DNA of 64,000 bases from CALDTK01 sp965215215 (GCA_965215215.1 OZ244043.1:4216001-4280000); one strand, 5' to 3'. Positions 1 through 9,079 are shown, counted from the first letter of the stretch. The notes: generated from the letters alone by a model not told the origin. Made by a program: numbers and translations.

Positions 1-50
1 CCGGAGGATGTAGGGACCAACGCGATGTAAGTCTGACGGCCCCACTTTTG

Positions 51-542
51 TTAGTGAACGACTTTATCGGCGCAGTAAGAACTCGCGAACGCATCGGGCT
101 TTGCCTTGAAGACGAAGCCCATGCCGAGGATGTACCCCATGGCATCTTTGAGTGCCTTGTTGCTCTGAAAGGCGGGGTCGGTGTTGATGTCGGCGTGCAC
201 CTCCAGCTCCACGGCGTGCTTATCGAGTAAATCGCACATCCCGTAGGCTACCTCCACCGAACGAGCGACCTCGAGGATCATCCGCTCCTTGACGCCCATG
301 TTGCCCTCGTGGCGGTAGTTGGCGATGAACATGAATCCGCCCTTCTTCTCTCGTACGAACACCACGACGGTCGCGAATTCGATCACGGCCCCACGCTTCT
401 GCGAATCGGTGCCGATGCAGACCTTGAGCTTGTTGCCGAGCGCCCGTTCGCGCAGGATCGCTTTTTCGACGGCCTCATTCAGGTCACCGTCTAGTTTGGC
501 ACCATTAAGTCTTCGCCATCGTACTTCGGAAAGTGGCTTCAT
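51..542 (-). CDS. YkuK-like (DUF458) RNase H-fold protein
   Basis: A 163-aa soluble protein with no signal peptide or membrane segment. The segment KVCIGTDSQKRG followed by a hydrophobic strand (IEFATVVVFV) is characteristic of the YkuK/DUF458 family, which is predicted to adopt an RNase H-like fold; the Asp in GTDSQ and the later Asp in HADINTD are candidate metal ligands. The length agrees with the family (about 150-170 aa). The start is the ATG at 542. It lies downstream of a strong minus-strand terminator at 646-677, so it probably has its own promoter rather than being co-transcribed with the 982-aa gene. No substrate is established for the family, so a nuclease role is inference from fold. 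Confidence 0.8.
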   Translation of the reverse strand: MKPLSEVRWRRLNGAKLDGDLNEAVEKAILRERALGNKLKVCIGTDSQKRGAVIEFATVVVFVREKKGGFMFIANYRHEGNMGVKERMILEVARSVEVAYGMCDLLDKHAVELEVHADINTDPAFQSNKALKDAMGYILGMGFVFKAKPDAFASSYCADKVVH

Positions 543-600
543 TTCGGCAAGTTATATGTCCCAACACGAACCCCCCGACGCCGAGAGTTGGTTAAAGTTT

Positions 601-613
601 GCTTCTGCAAAAC
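601..613 (-). repeat. dispersed short motif copy, 13-nt form
   Basis: GCTTCTGCAAAAC in the intergenic region upstream of the YkuK-like gene. It is the reverse complement of GTTTTGCAGAAGC, one base from the 13-nt form of the dispersed motif. Confidence 0.5.
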
Positions 614-645
614 TATGAAAGGTCCAAAAAGGTGTGCGTAAGCCC

Positions 646-677
646 AAAAAGGGTGTCCAGCCATCGGCCGAACACCC
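646..677 (-). terminator. intrinsic terminator of the 982-aa gene
   Basis: Read on the minus strand, GGGTGTTCGGCC, a GAT loop and GGCTGGACACCC form a 12-bp stem with two G-T wobbles, followed directly by TTTTT (positions 650-646). It starts 21 bases after the minus-strand stop at 699, the expected position for termination of that gene. Confidence 0.8.
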
Positions 678-698
678 AGTAACGAAGGGCTTCGATCC

Positions 699-3647
699 TT
701 AGGCTACATTCGCTTGGTTACGGATCGTACCTCGGATCTCGGCCCAGTCTCCGCCTCGGCGCTCGCCGTTGTAGAGTCTCAAAAAGAACGGGCTGCTTCC
801 ATCGGCGGAGACCCGGAGCGCTGGGGAGTTTTGTTCGTCGTCCAAGTCATCGGTATCCTCTGACCTACCCTCGAACAGCTTTCCGTTCAGGCGGAACGAT
901 ATCGCGTTAGCTGTCAGCAGTTCGATCTGGAAATCGTACTCGACGCGGACCTCGCCACCCCAACGGTAAACACGCCTTACCGTGCCACTACGCCTGCGGG
1001 GGTTCAACTCCACGCGAAAGCGCGCGCGGTTGGTCTCTCTCTCGTCGGCCCGCACCTCGTCGTCGACGCCGACGAAGTCGAAGGATACCTCCACGAGACG
1101 GTTCATCGCTGGTGGCGGCTCGAGGGTAAGGTCGACACGTTCGGCGGGACCGTTGACCGTAATCCGTCGGCTGGCCGTGAGTTCGGTACCTGTAGCCGAG
1201 TGGCTAGCCCGAACCAAAAAGGGGCCGTACGGAACGTCCGGGATCGAGAACCTCCCGTCACCGGAGGTGATGGCACTGTGGCTACCGACAGTCACGGTGA
1301 CTCGACCCAGCGGTCGACCCGAGTAAGCGACCGAACCGCTGACCGTACTGGTTCTGATTACCCGTCTCCAGCGACTGATTTGCACGGTCTCCCGGCGTGG
1401 CTCTACGTACAAAAGCGGCTCTGCGTAGCCCCACAGTCCGTTATTTTCTGGACCGTCCCACAGCAGTAGGTTGTCCGGGCTCACGGTCGTCCCAGGACCG
1501 GGATTCTCCCAGTCGTTACTCCTCCGGGCACTCCGCGAAGAATCGCCGTTCGCGAAGGTGTTGCACAGCTGAGACGCGTAGCGTCCCGGGGAGCCGAGAA
1601 CTGCGGAGCCACGCCTTTCGGCCAGCACCATGTCTCGGACGGTCCCGTGGAGCCACTCGCCGGCGTTCTGGCGTTCCCACTCGTCGTAGTGGTAGAGGCC
1701 ATCCAAGGTCTCGCTACTGACTTCGGCGCCGGCCGCTCGGTCGCTCGTTTCTAAATCGGCTTCTCCCACTACCGGGGTTGGCGCTTCCAGGCGGACGCCG
1801 GTTCGGCGGGCCATTAGCCAAATGAACGAAGAGCACATGGAGGGTGCGGTTCCTTCGGCCCATTCCGCGGCGGCCGGGGCGAGATCGTCCAGGCCGGCCC
1901 GAGCCCGGGAGTAGCAGTAGAGGCTATAGTAGCCTTTCGCCGCTTCCCCCGGTCGCGCCGATGAGCGTCGAGCCTCGTCGGCGACCTCGTGCAGTCGGCG
2001 TCGCACCGTCTGCGTCTCGAGGAGGGGATCGGGTTTCACCACGAGCGGTGGCGTCACCACGAAGTCCTCGTCGTAAGCACGCGACCTGAAAGAGGATATC
2101 TGGTACGCAACCCCGTCTGGGTCCTCCCACCGTTCGCCGAACAGGGCGGCATCCACGCATTGGGTAATCGGACCGGGCCACATGTACCGAAGCGCTTCCT
2201 CTTCTAGTCCCTGCCCGCCGGCCGGGCCGTCCCTGTGATTAAGCAGCCGTTCCTCGCTCGCGGTCGAGTGGGCGATCTCGTCAAAATTTCTAGTCATGAT
2301 ACCGCAGTGGCTGTAGCGCTGCGGGGGATCGATTTGGGCCAGCAGCGAACCGACCAGTCCGTTGCCTCCCGGAGACAACACGATGTCCCCCTTGCGGGCA
2401 TTCGCAAAGCGAGCGGGGGATTCTACCGTTACCGTTTCATCGGTGAGCTGACAGGTCAGTCCTTCCCGCACGGCCGTAGCCGCATCCTCGGCGCTGATGT
2501 TCCGCGGATCGCATTCGTCGCCGAGATCGGCGATAAGCGCTTCGATCCTCCCGTGCTCGTCTGCTTGGGGCGCGACTTGCCGCAGGTGGGGTTGGTCACG
2601 CAGTGGAAGGTCGATCACCGTGGCGATTCGTACCGGGAGCTTCGATTTGGACGTGCCCGTAAAGCGAGCCTCTATCCCCGAGCTGCCCGTGGGCACTTGC
2701 TTCACGTCGAGCGAGACGTCCAGGCTTGCGGATTGACCCGGATCGATGGTAATCGCCCGAGGTAGCTTGCGGAGCTTATAACCCTGGATCAATTCCTGGT
2801 CCGCGCCGACCGCCGAGATGGATTGATGGGTAACGGTGATGATCTCGCGCTCGACGTTGTGGACCCGGACAGTCGCTCGGTAAGCGTCCGCCTTGCGTGA
2901 TGCCTCTGTAGGGCTTTTCACCGGAGGGTGAATCCGCCCTTGCTTGCGGAGGATGGCGTAGGCCGAGTGGAACACCAGCGTTCGGGTGATCGCGCCGGCG
3001 CTGTGGGGGGTACCGTTGGCGAGTAAAGGAGTGCAGCTTACCGTGAACGCGAGGGTTTCGCTCTCCGGGTCGACCGAAGCGGAATAGTCGTGCACGACGC
3101 GGGTGGAGGCGCTCGTCGAGGTTTTGCCGTCACCGAAGTTCCACCGGTAGTTGACCACGGGTTCGGGATCCAGGGTGTTCTCTCTACCGATACGGTCGAT
3201 GAGCGTCCGTTCGAAGTCAGCAGCGCTGAACCCCACGAGGGGCTTCGCGTCGGGACTCGCGCCGATCGCCAACTGCGCTTTGTACGGTTCGCCCGGTACG
3301 GCGGCCGCCCGCAGGATGGCGAGCGTCGTACCGGTACTCGTGCGGATCGTGGACGGCTTCCCGGTAACGGACACGAGCACGGTCCGCCGCTGCCTCCGGT
3401 TGGCGAGGGAGACGAGGCTATTTCCGTTGCTCACCGATTGCACGCGCTCCACGGCGGTCACGAGTACCTCGTGCTCGCCTTCGACCGCGAATTGGGTGTA
3501 GGCGCTCGAAGCCGGAATATGATTGATGCTTACGGCAAAACGGTCCTCGTTAAGCGGTTTTCCGTTATTCCCGAGCACCTCGATCTTGATGGGTTGGCCG
3601 GGCCGCGGATTGGTCGGTGTGAGTCTGATGTCTTTAATAATCTCCAT
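699..3647 (-). CDS. 982-aa PKD / permuted papain-like / carboxypeptidase-regulatory protein
   Basis: A large multidomain protein. The order seen is: an N-terminal beta-rich region; a PKD-like domain at about residues 100-210, with the diagnostic YRWNFGDGKTS; another beta-rich domain to about 400; a segment resembling permuted NlpC/P60 or YiiX-type papain-fold amidases (KGDIVLSPGGNG, then SHCGIM with His near 446 and a Cys in SMCSSFIW near 604); and a carboxypeptidase-regulatory-like beta domain (VSGSVAYSGRPLGRVTV, near 780-850). The His-before-Cys order is what a circularly permuted papain fold requires. There is no obvious signal peptide, TM segment or T9SS sorting domain, which is odd for this extracellular-style domain set. 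It may be cytoplasmic or exported by another route. Its substrate is unknown; hydrolysis or acyl transfer on peptide or lipid is inferred from the fold. Confidence 0.7.
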   Translation of the reverse strand: MEIIKDIRLTPTNPRPGQPIKIEVLGNNGKPLNEDRFAVSINHIPASSAYTQFAVEGEHEVLVTAVERVQSVSNGNSLVSLANRRQRRTVLVSVTGKPSTIRTSTGTTLAILRAAAVPGEPYKAQLAIGASPDAKPLVGFSAADFERTLIDRIGRENTLDPEPVVNYRWNFGDGKTSTSASTRVVHDYSASVDPESETLAFTVSCTPLLANGTPHSAGAITRTLVFHSAYAILRKQGRIHPPVKSPTEASRKADAYRATVRVHNVEREIITVTHQSISAVGADQELIQGYKLRKLPRAITIDPGQSASLDVSLDVKQVPTGSSGIEARFTGTSKSKLPVRIATVIDLPLRDQPHLRQVAPQADEHGRIEALIADLGDECDPRNISAEDAATAVREGLTCQLTDETVTVESPARFANARKGDIVLSPGGNGLVGSLLAQIDPPQRYSHCGIMTRNFDEIAHSTASEERLLNHRDGPAGGQGLEEEALRYMWPGPITQCVDAALFGERWEDPDGVAYQISSFRSRAYDEDFVVTPPLVVKPDPLLETQTVRRRLHEVADEARRSSARPGEAAKGYYSLYCYSRARAGLDDLAPAAAEWAEGTAPSMCSSFIWLMARRTGVRLEAPTPVVGEADLETSDRAAGAEVSSETLDGLYHYDEWERQNAGEWLHGTVRDMVLAERRGSAVLGSPGRYASQLCNTFANGDSSRSARRSNDWENPGPGTTVSPDNLLLWDGPENNGLWGYAEPLLYVEPRRETVQISRWRRVIRTSTVSGSVAYSGRPLGRVTVTVGSHSAITSGDGRFSIPDVPYGPFLVRASHSATGTELTASRRITVNGPAERVDLTLEPPPAMNRLVEVSFDFVGVDDEVRADERETNRARFRVELNPRRRSGTVRRVYRWGGEVRVEYDFQIELLTANAISFRLNGKLFEGRSEDTDDLDDEQNSPALRVSADGSSPFFLRLYNGERRGGDWAEIRGTIRNQANVA

Positions 3648-3721
3648 GGGAAACTAAATTGAATGAGAAATGAAGGATTAGGACTTATTTGTCCTCCGGT
3701 TTCGTCGAACCTAAATCTTCA

Positions 3722-3753
3722 TTGTCCCCTGAGTATCAGAGAATCTATACTTG
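3722..3753 (+). promoter_or_regulatory. candidate ffh promoter
   Basis: TTG at 3722-3724 and TATACTTG at 3746-3753 are separated by 21 bases. They resemble the Bacteroidota -33 (TTTG) and -7 (TAnnTTTG) elements, with one mismatch in the -7 box. The predicted start of transcription leaves an untranslated leader of roughly 85-90 bases before ffh. Confidence 0.4.
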
Positions 3754-3794
3754 GTAGATTTCAATCCATAGTTTACCTAGTCGCATCCGGCTAC

Positions 3795-3815
3795 GCTTCC
3801 GCAAAGCCGCAAAAC
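3795..3815 (-). repeat. composite copy of the dispersed motif
   Basis: Intergenic GCTTCCGCAAAG runs into GCCGCAAAAC, so two overlapping partial copies lie just upstream of ffh. The match is imperfect. Confidence 0.35.
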
Positions 3816-3846
3816 GGTACCTTCGCCGGCCCAACCTTCAATCTTT

Positions 3847-5181
3847 ATGTTCGATAGCCTCAGCGAACGCCTCGACGGCGCCTTCCGCACGCTCACCGGC
3901 GACAACAAGCTCACCGAGATCAACGTCGCGCAGTCGATCAAGGAGATCCGCCGTGCCCTGGTGGCCGCCGACGTCAACTACAAGATCGCCAAGGAATTTA
4001 CCGAGAAGGTGAGGGACAAGGCGCTCGGTAGCGAGAACGTGCTCTCGGCGGTGAAGCCGGGGCAGCTCATGGTGAAGATCGTCCAGGACGAGCTCACCGA
4101 GCTCATGGGCGGTCAGGCGACCGGCATCAACGCGAAGGGTAAGCCGGGCATCATCCTCATCGCCGGACTGCAAGGTTCGGGCAAGACCACGTTCACCGGC
4201 AAGCTGGCGCTTTTCCTTAAGGAGAAAAAGCGCATGAAGCCGCTCGTGGTCGCCTGCGACGTTTACCGCCCCGCGGCCATCAACCAACTTACCGTACTCG
4301 CCGAACAGGTGGGCGTCGATATCTACAAGGATACCGAGTCCAAAGACCCACTCGCCATCGCCGAGGCTGCCCTCGTTTACGCGAAATCGAAGCAGTGCGA
4401 CGTCGTGATCGTGGATACGGCCGGTCGCCTGGCCGTGGACGAGGCCATGATGGACGAGATCTCGAACCTGCGCACCGGGCTCGACCCCACGGAGACGCTC
4501 TTCGTCGTCGACTCTATGACGGGCCAGGATGCCGTCAATACGGCCAAGGCCTTCAACGAGCGCATCGACTACGACGGCGTCGTGCTGACGAAGCTCGACG
4601 GGGATACCCGCGGCGGTGCCGCGCTTTCGGTGAAATACACCGTCGGTAAGCCGATCAAGTTTATCTCGACCGGCGAGAAGCTCGACGCGCTCGACGTGTT
4701 CTACCCGGACCGCATGGCGCAGCGCATCCTCGGCATGGGGGACGTGATCAGCTTCGTGGAGCGCGCCCAGCAGAGCTTCGACGAGAAGGAGGCCGAGGCG
4801 CTCGAGCGCAAGATGAAACGCAATAAGCTCGACTTCAACGACTTTCTACAGCAAATCCGGCAGCTCCGGAAGATGGGTGACCTCAAGAGCCTGATGAACA
4901 TGATCCCCGGCATGGGCAAGATGACCAAGGATATGGACATCGACGACAATGCCCTCGTGCGCGTGGAGAGCATCGTGTTTTCGATGACGAAGATCGAGCG
5001 CGAAAACCCGGAACTGCTCAACACGAGTCGCAAGAAACGCATCGCCCTCGGTTGCGGGCGAACACTCGACGAGGTGAACGCCTTCGTCAAGCAGTTCGAC
5101 CAGATGCGTAAACTCATGCACCGGATGTCGAACATGACGCCCGGTCAAATGCAAGCAGCCGGCAAGGCCCTCAAGCGATAA
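3847..5181 (+). CDS. ffh: signal recognition particle protein Ffh
   Basis: A 444-aa SRP54-type GTPase that binds signal sequences of nascent membrane and exported proteins, together with 4.5S RNA, and delivers ribosomes to the FtsY receptor. The N-terminal four-helix domain is followed by the G domain, with the P-loop GLQGSGKTT near residue 107, DTAGR near 190 and TKLDGDTRGGA near 248. A C-terminal methionine-rich M domain (about 330-444) carries the MIPGMGKM segment and the RNA- and signal-peptide-binding helices. The length is normal for the family. The ATG start opens the canonical MFDSLSERLDGAF N-terminus. Downstream is the transaldolase gene on the same strand, 62 bp away if its start is 5244. 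Confidence 0.97.
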   Translation: MFDSLSERLDGAFRTLTGDNKLTEINVAQSIKEIRRALVAADVNYKIAKEFTEKVRDKALGSENVLSAVKPGQLMVKIVQDELTELMGGQATGINAKGKPGIILIAGLQGSGKTTFTGKLALFLKEKKRMKPLVVACDVYRPAAINQLTVLAEQVGVDIYKDTESKDPLAIAEAALVYAKSKQCDVVIVDTAGRLAVDEAMMDEISNLRTGLDPTETLFVVDSMTGQDAVNTAKAFNERIDYDGVVLTKLDGDTRGGAALSVKYTVGKPIKFISTGEKLDALDVFYPDRMAQRILGMGDVISFVERAQQSFDEKEAEALERKMKRNKLDFNDFLQQIRQLRKMGDLKSLMNMIPGMGKMTKDMDIDDNALVRVESIVFSMTKIERENPELLNTSRKKRIALGCGRTLDEVNAFVKQFDQMRKLMHRMSNMTPGQMQAAGKALKR

Positions 5182-5243
5182 TCGAAATCAGGGTGTTACT
5201 ACACTCGGCAGCTCACTTCCTAGCTTTTCAAAATTCTTCCCCT

Positions 5244-5930
5244 ATGCTTTTCTTCGTAGATACCGCCAACCTAGACGAAATCCAGGAAGCCCACGATATG
5301 GGTATCCTCGACGGCGTAACGACCAACCCCAGCCTCATGCTCCGCGAAGGCATCGGCGCCTACGAGAAGGTGAAGGCGCACTACGCCAAGATCGCCGAGA
5401 TCGTCGACGGCGACGTGAGCGCGGAGGTGACCGCGCTCGACGCCGAGACCATGCTCAAGCAAGGCCGCGATTTCGCGGCCATCGCGGACAACATCGTGGT
5501 GAAGGTCCCGATGACGCTCGACGGCGTCAAAGCCATCAGCACCTTCACCCGCGAAGGCATCAAGACCAACTGCACGCTGGTCTTCTCGACCGGCCAAGCC
5601 CTACTCGCCGCCAAGGCGGGGGCCACCTACGTGAGTCCGTTCATCGGCCGCGTCGACGACATCGGCTGGGACGGTATGCACCTCATCGCCGAGATCAACG
5701 AGCTCTACGGGCAGCAGGCGTTCTCCACCCAGATCCTGGCTGCGAGTATCCGCAGCTCCAAGCAGATCACCGATGCGGGCCTCGCCGGCGCCGACGTGGT
5801 CACCTCGCCGCTCGCGCAGATCAAGGGCCTGCTCAAGCACCCACTCACCGACAACGGTCTCGACCGCTTCATGGCCGACTTCGCCAAGAGCGAAGAGGCC
5901 GCCAAAAAGCTGGCCGCGGCTTCCAACTAA
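5244..5930 (+). CDS. transaldolase / fructose-6-phosphate aldolase-like
   Basis: A 228-aa small TIM-barrel aldolase of the TalC/FSA/MipB subfamily. Seen: FVDTANLDEI at the N-terminus, GVTTNPSL, the Schiff-base lysine in NIVVKVPMT (about residue 86), TLVFSTGQAL, and SPFIGRVDDIGWDG. These proteins act in the non-oxidative pentose phosphate pathway as transaldolase, or cleave fructose-6-phosphate; sequence alone does not separate the two here. A GTG at 5193 would add 17 residues, but the ATG at 5244 matches the family N-terminus (MLFFVDTAN) and is preferred. Confidence 0.92.
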   Translation: MLFFVDTANLDEIQEAHDMGILDGVTTNPSLMLREGIGAYEKVKAHYAKIAEIVDGDVSAEVTALDAETMLKQGRDFAAIADNIVVKVPMTLDGVKAISTFTREGIKTNCTLVFSTGQALLAAKAGATYVSPFIGRVDDIGWDGMHLIAEINELYGQQAFSTQILAASIRSSKQITDAGLAGADVVTSPLAQIKGLLKHPLTDNGLDRFMADFAKSEEAAKKLAAASN

Positions 5931-5963
5931 GAACCGAGCCGGCGGAGCTGCCGTTGTCTCGGT

Positions 5964-6698
5964 ATGCTCCGCCACGTCTCTTCCGTCTTAGCGCTCGCCC
6001 TCGTACTGGGCGGCGCTACCTCCGCTTCCGCGCAATCTCCGCCGACCAAGGTCGCGCGCGAGAGCGCGATCGACCACCTACGGGACTCCGAGCCCTCGGT
6101 AGCGAGTTGGCGCGGCTCCGAGGTCGCTCGCCGGCGCTACGCGACCACACCCGGCACGCAGGACAGGCGCCTCGATCGTACCGACTACGAGCTTTACGAC
6201 GAAAACGAGCGGCTCCGACACCGGGTAGCCTCCGACTCCGCCGGCGAAATGCTGCATTCTCACTCGTACGAGTACGATGAGGACGGGCGCATCGTCCGGG
6301 ACGTGATCCGGCGGAGGGGCGAGCTCACCCCGGAAGAGGCCCGGTACGAGTACAATGCCCGCGGCAGACTCATCAAGGTCAACACCTACCGCGACGACGG
6401 TATCGAACCGATCCGCACGGTGTCGGTACGCTACACCCCGGAGGGCAGCGTCGTCCAGGAGCAGCTCATGCCCGACGGTTCGATCCGATTCGTCTCCGAG
6501 CAGACCCTCGAGGAGTTCGAGCTCGCCGGTTCCTACGGCTACGATGAGGCCGACGGCGCCGGGGCGGGCTACGATGTACAGACGAACGTGGAGCAGGATC
6601 GCGGCGCCTACGAGGGCGAGAACGATCCCGACCCGAGGCCGTCTACCCCCCAGGTCTACGATACCGAGGAGGAGGTGCGTCAGTACCCCGGAGGCTAG
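5964..6698 (+). CDS. exported tyrosine-rich protein with RHS/YD-like strands
   Basis: A 244-aa protein with a clear signal peptide (hydrophobic LALALVLGGATSASAQ ending near residue 24). The mature part contains repeated strands such as YEYDEDGRIVRDV, YEYNARGRLIKV and YTPEGSVVQEQL. These resemble single YD/RHS or MORN-like beta repeats, and the protein ends with an acidic, Pro-rich tail. No catalytic motif or lipobox is visible, so periplasmic or outer-surface location is inferred. It lies 33 bp downstream of the transaldolase gene and converges with the phosphorylase gene, ending 5 bp from it. Function unknown. Confidence 0.75.
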   Translation: MLRHVSSVLALALVLGGATSASAQSPPTKVARESAIDHLRDSEPSVASWRGSEVARRRYATTPGTQDRRLDRTDYELYDENERLRHRVASDSAGEMLHSHSYEYDEDGRIVRDVIRRRGELTPEEARYEYNARGRLIKVNTYRDDGIEPIRTVSVRYTPEGSVVQEQLMPDGSIRFVSEQTLEEFELAGSYGYDEADGAGAGYDVQTNVEQDRGAYEGENDPDPRPSTPQVYDTEEEVRQYPGG

Positions 6699-6703
6699 TC
6701 GAG

Positions 6704-7597
6704 CTAACTACCGACCGACCACCACGTTCGTGGATCGGTCAGCATCGCGCCGAGCACCCGCTCGATCATCGAATCCACCGTAGCGGTTGCTCGCTCCGAG
6801 AACTCGCCGGTAACGCGGTTCGCCAGAACAGCGCTGAAGCTGATCGCCCGGTGGCCGAGCAAGCCGGCGAGTCCGTAAATACCGGCCGTTTCCATCTCGA
6901 AATTGTCGATGCGGTGCTCTGGCTTTCGAGCTGGCCCGAGGTCCGTGCGCCACGCCGCCAACTCGTCGATGGACGGGCCGCGAAATTTTAGCCGAAGCGA
7001 ACGCCGCTGCGGTCCGTAAAAGCCGGCGCAGGTTAGGGTACTCCCGAACCGCACCTCGAGTTTTGCGGCAGCACGCAACAGCTCACGGTCTGCATTCGAG
7101 CCGTACGCCGCCGCCGCTAGGTCGGGGAAGCTTGCGCCAAAACTCGTCGCGAGTGCGTGTTCGGGGAACCCGTACGAAGGGCCGAGTCCGTCCAGACCGA
7201 TGGCTCGACTGCTCACGAGGACGCTGTCGACGGCGAGGTCAGCCTGCGGGGTACCGCTCGTCCCGAGCCGTACGAACGTCATTTGCTTCGTGGCGCCCCT
7301 CGGCTCGCGCGTCGAGAAGTCTACGTTCAGTAGGGCGTCGAGCTCTTGGAGCACGATGTCGACGTTGTCGGTACCGATCCCGGTCGATACACACATGATC
7401 GGTCGCCCGGCCAGTGTACCCGCGTGCACCGTGAACTCCCGCCGCTGCTGCCGTAGGCTAACCGCGTCGAAATGCCGCGATACCTGAGCCACGCGAGCGG
7501 GATCGCCGACGGTAATCACCAGCCGGCAAGCCTGCTCCGGCCGCAGTCCGAGGTGATACACCGATCCGTCCGCGTTGAGGATTAGCTCCGTTTCCAT
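6704..7597 (-). CDS. nucleoside phosphorylase (uridine/purine type)
   Basis: A 297-aa protein of the PNP/UDP family, which cleaves nucleosides with phosphate to a free base and (deoxy)ribose-1-phosphate in salvage. Evidence: VITVGDPARVAQVSRHF near residues 25-41 (the phosphate-binding G-D-P), CVSTGIGTDNVDIVL with the phosphate loop, and the nucleoside-binding MET-A-G motif in FEMETAGIYGLAGLL near 236. The best start is the ATG at 7597, giving METELILNADGS; a much longer frame upstream runs antisense through hemF and is not credible. A TATCCTTA box lies 4 bases before this ATG. Base specificity cannot be set from sequence alone. Confidence 0.88.
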   Translation of the reverse strand: METELILNADGSVYHLGLRPEQACRLVITVGDPARVAQVSRHFDAVSLRQQRREFTVHAGTLAGRPIMCVSTGIGTDNVDIVLQELDALLNVDFSTREPRGATKQMTFVRLGTSGTPQADLAVDSVLVSSRAIGLDGLGPSYGFPEHALATSFGASFPDLAAAAYGSNADRELLRAAAKLEVRFGSTLTCAGFYGPQRRSLRLKFRGPSIDELAAWRTDLGPARKPEHRIDNFEMETAGIYGLAGLLGHRAISFSAVLANRVTGEFSERATATVDSMIERVLGAMLTDPRTWWSVGS

Positions 7598-7645
7598 GCC
7601 GTAAGGATAGGTTGCCGAGCCTACGGGGCCGACCTTGGCGCGCGT

Positions 7646-8548
7646 ATGGCACCAGCTCAACCGCGGGGAGTGATCGAGTTCTTCCGCACCCTCCAAGATT
7701 CGATCTGCGCGCGACTCGAGCAGCTCGACGGATCGGGTAAGTTTCGCGAGGACGCCTGGGAGCGGCCCGGGGGCGGTGGTGGCCGTTCGCGGGTCCTCGA
7801 GGGCGCGCTCATCGAGCGGGGGGGCGTCAACTTCTCGGCCGTGCACGGAGCGCTGGGCGAAGCCGCGGCGGCGGCGCTCCACACCGATCCGGGTGATTTT
7901 CTGGCGACCGGCGTCAGCATCGTCCTCCACCCCCGCAACCCGTGGACGCCGATCATCCACATGAACGTGCGCTACTTCGAGCTCGAGGGCGGTACGTGGT
8001 GGTTCGGGGGGGGCATCGACCTCACGCCCCACTACGTGATCCCGGAGCTCGCCACCGACTTCCACCGGCGGCTCGCCGGTCTGTTCGCCGACTTCCCGGA
8101 CTACGACCACGGCATGCAGCACGCCCACGCCGACGATTACTTCTACGTCCGGCACCGCGGGGAGACCCGTGGCATCGGGGGCATTTTCTTCGATCGCCTC
8201 CACGAGCCGAGCTTCGAAACCTCCTTCGCCTTCACCCGCAAGGTCGGCGAAGCCTTCGCTCCGATCTACACCGCGCAGGTACGCGCGACCCGCGAACGCG
8301 AATACGGCGAGCGCGAGTTGGCCTGGCAGCGCCTGCGCCGCGGACGCTACGTCGAATTCAACCTCGTGTGGGATCGCGGGACGCGCTTCGGGTTAGAGAC
8401 CAACGGCCGCACCGAGAGCATCCTGATGAGCCTTCCGCCCCGGGCAGACTGGGCCTACGAGCACACCACCGAACCGGGCAGCGAGGAGGAGCGAACGCTC
8501 GGCTACTTGCGTAAAAACGTCGACTGGCTAAATCCGATCGCAGAGTAG
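7646..8548 (+). CDS. hemF: oxygen-dependent coproporphyrinogen III oxidase HemF
   Basis: A 300-aa aerobic enzyme that oxidatively decarboxylates coproporphyrinogen III to protoporphyrinogen IX in heme synthesis, in the cytoplasm. The family signatures are all present: GGGGGRSRVLEG near 47-58, GVNFSAVHG, IIHMNVRYFEL with the catalytic-site His near 105, GTWWFGGGIDLTPHY, and EFNLVWDRGTRFGLETNGRTESILMS split over the C-terminal third. The length is typical. Its 3' end overlaps the convergent lipoprotein gene by 21 bp. Together with the nearby ccm genes it implies aerobic respiration. Confidence 0.96.
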   Translation: MAPAQPRGVIEFFRTLQDSICARLEQLDGSGKFREDAWERPGGGGGRSRVLEGALIERGGVNFSAVHGALGEAAAAALHTDPGDFLATGVSIVLHPRNPWTPIIHMNVRYFELEGGTWWFGGGIDLTPHYVIPELATDFHRRLAGLFADFPDYDHGMQHAHADDYFYVRHRGETRGIGGIFFDRLHEPSFETSFAFTRKVGEAFAPIYTAQVRATREREYGERELAWQRLRRGRYVEFNLVWDRGTRFGLETNGRTESILMSLPPRADWAYEHTTEPGSEEERTLGYLRKNVDWLNPIAE

Positions 8549-9049
8549 GTACACCGGAGCAATATCGACGCGGTTGCTCTCGTTCCCGGCGCGGTCGATC
8601 AGGTAGGCTTCGAGCAACAGCGTATCCACCGGGTACCCCGCGAACGGCGTGCAGGGCAGCGGGGCGTTCTGTATCGAGCTCGGGTAGTCGCAGCAGGTCG
8701 TGTACAACCGCAGCCTGATCTCGCCGCTGATACCGTTCTTGAGTCCGTTGTCGGGAATCTCGTCGATCTTAAAATTGGCAACCTGGTCGCCCGTCTTGCG
8801 GTTTTCGATAAAGAGGTTCCCGTTCTGTGCGGTGTCGCCGAAACCGATGTCACCGTCGCCGTCGGTAAAGCTCAACACCACCGAGATGCTATCCTGAGAG
8901 ACAGCCCCCTGGACCATGCTGTCGCGCGTCAGCCCGGCGAACGTCAGCACGGGCTCATCGGGGTAGTCCGGCGGCTGTAGGCACGCACCGAACGTCAGTA
9001 CGAGCGCAACCGCGCAGCCGACCCCCAAGTTATACTTATGCAATCGCAT
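8528..9049 (-). CDS. lipoprotein, unknown function
   Basis: A 173-aa protein with a lipoprotein signal: Arg/Lys start, a hydrophobic stretch and LTFGAC with the lipidated Cys near residue 23. The mature start, CLQPPDYPDEPVLTF, is a Bacteroidota lipoprotein style, also seen in the broken gene at 63156 (CEKEPDYPERPV). The rest is beta-rich with LSFTDGDGDIGFGD, an Asp/Gly-rich possible Ca-binding turn, and several cysteines. The start at 9049 puts the signal peptide at the N-terminus; a 43-residue upstream extension is unlikely. A TACCTTGG box lies 15 bases before the ATG. It is divergent from the LuxE-like gene and its tail overlaps hemF. Confidence 0.8.
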   Translation of the reverse strand: MRLHKYNLGVGCAVALVLTFGACLQPPDYPDEPVLTFAGLTRDSMVQGAVSQDSISVVLSFTDGDGDIGFGDTAQNGNLFIENRKTGDQVANFKIDEIPDNGLKNGISGEIRLRLYTTCCDYPSSIQNAPLPCTPFAGYPVDTLLLEAYLIDRAGNESNRVDIAPVYLLCDRI

Positions 9050-9079
9050 GCTCGTCCAACGTCCAAGGTATTGAAAGCG

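Larger units (their letters stand above)
3648..3846. other. divergent intergenic region
   Basis: A 199-bp AT-richer spacer between the divergent 982-aa gene and ffh. It holds a candidate ffh promoter and a composite copy of the dispersed motif. No small gene is apparent. Confidence 0.6.
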
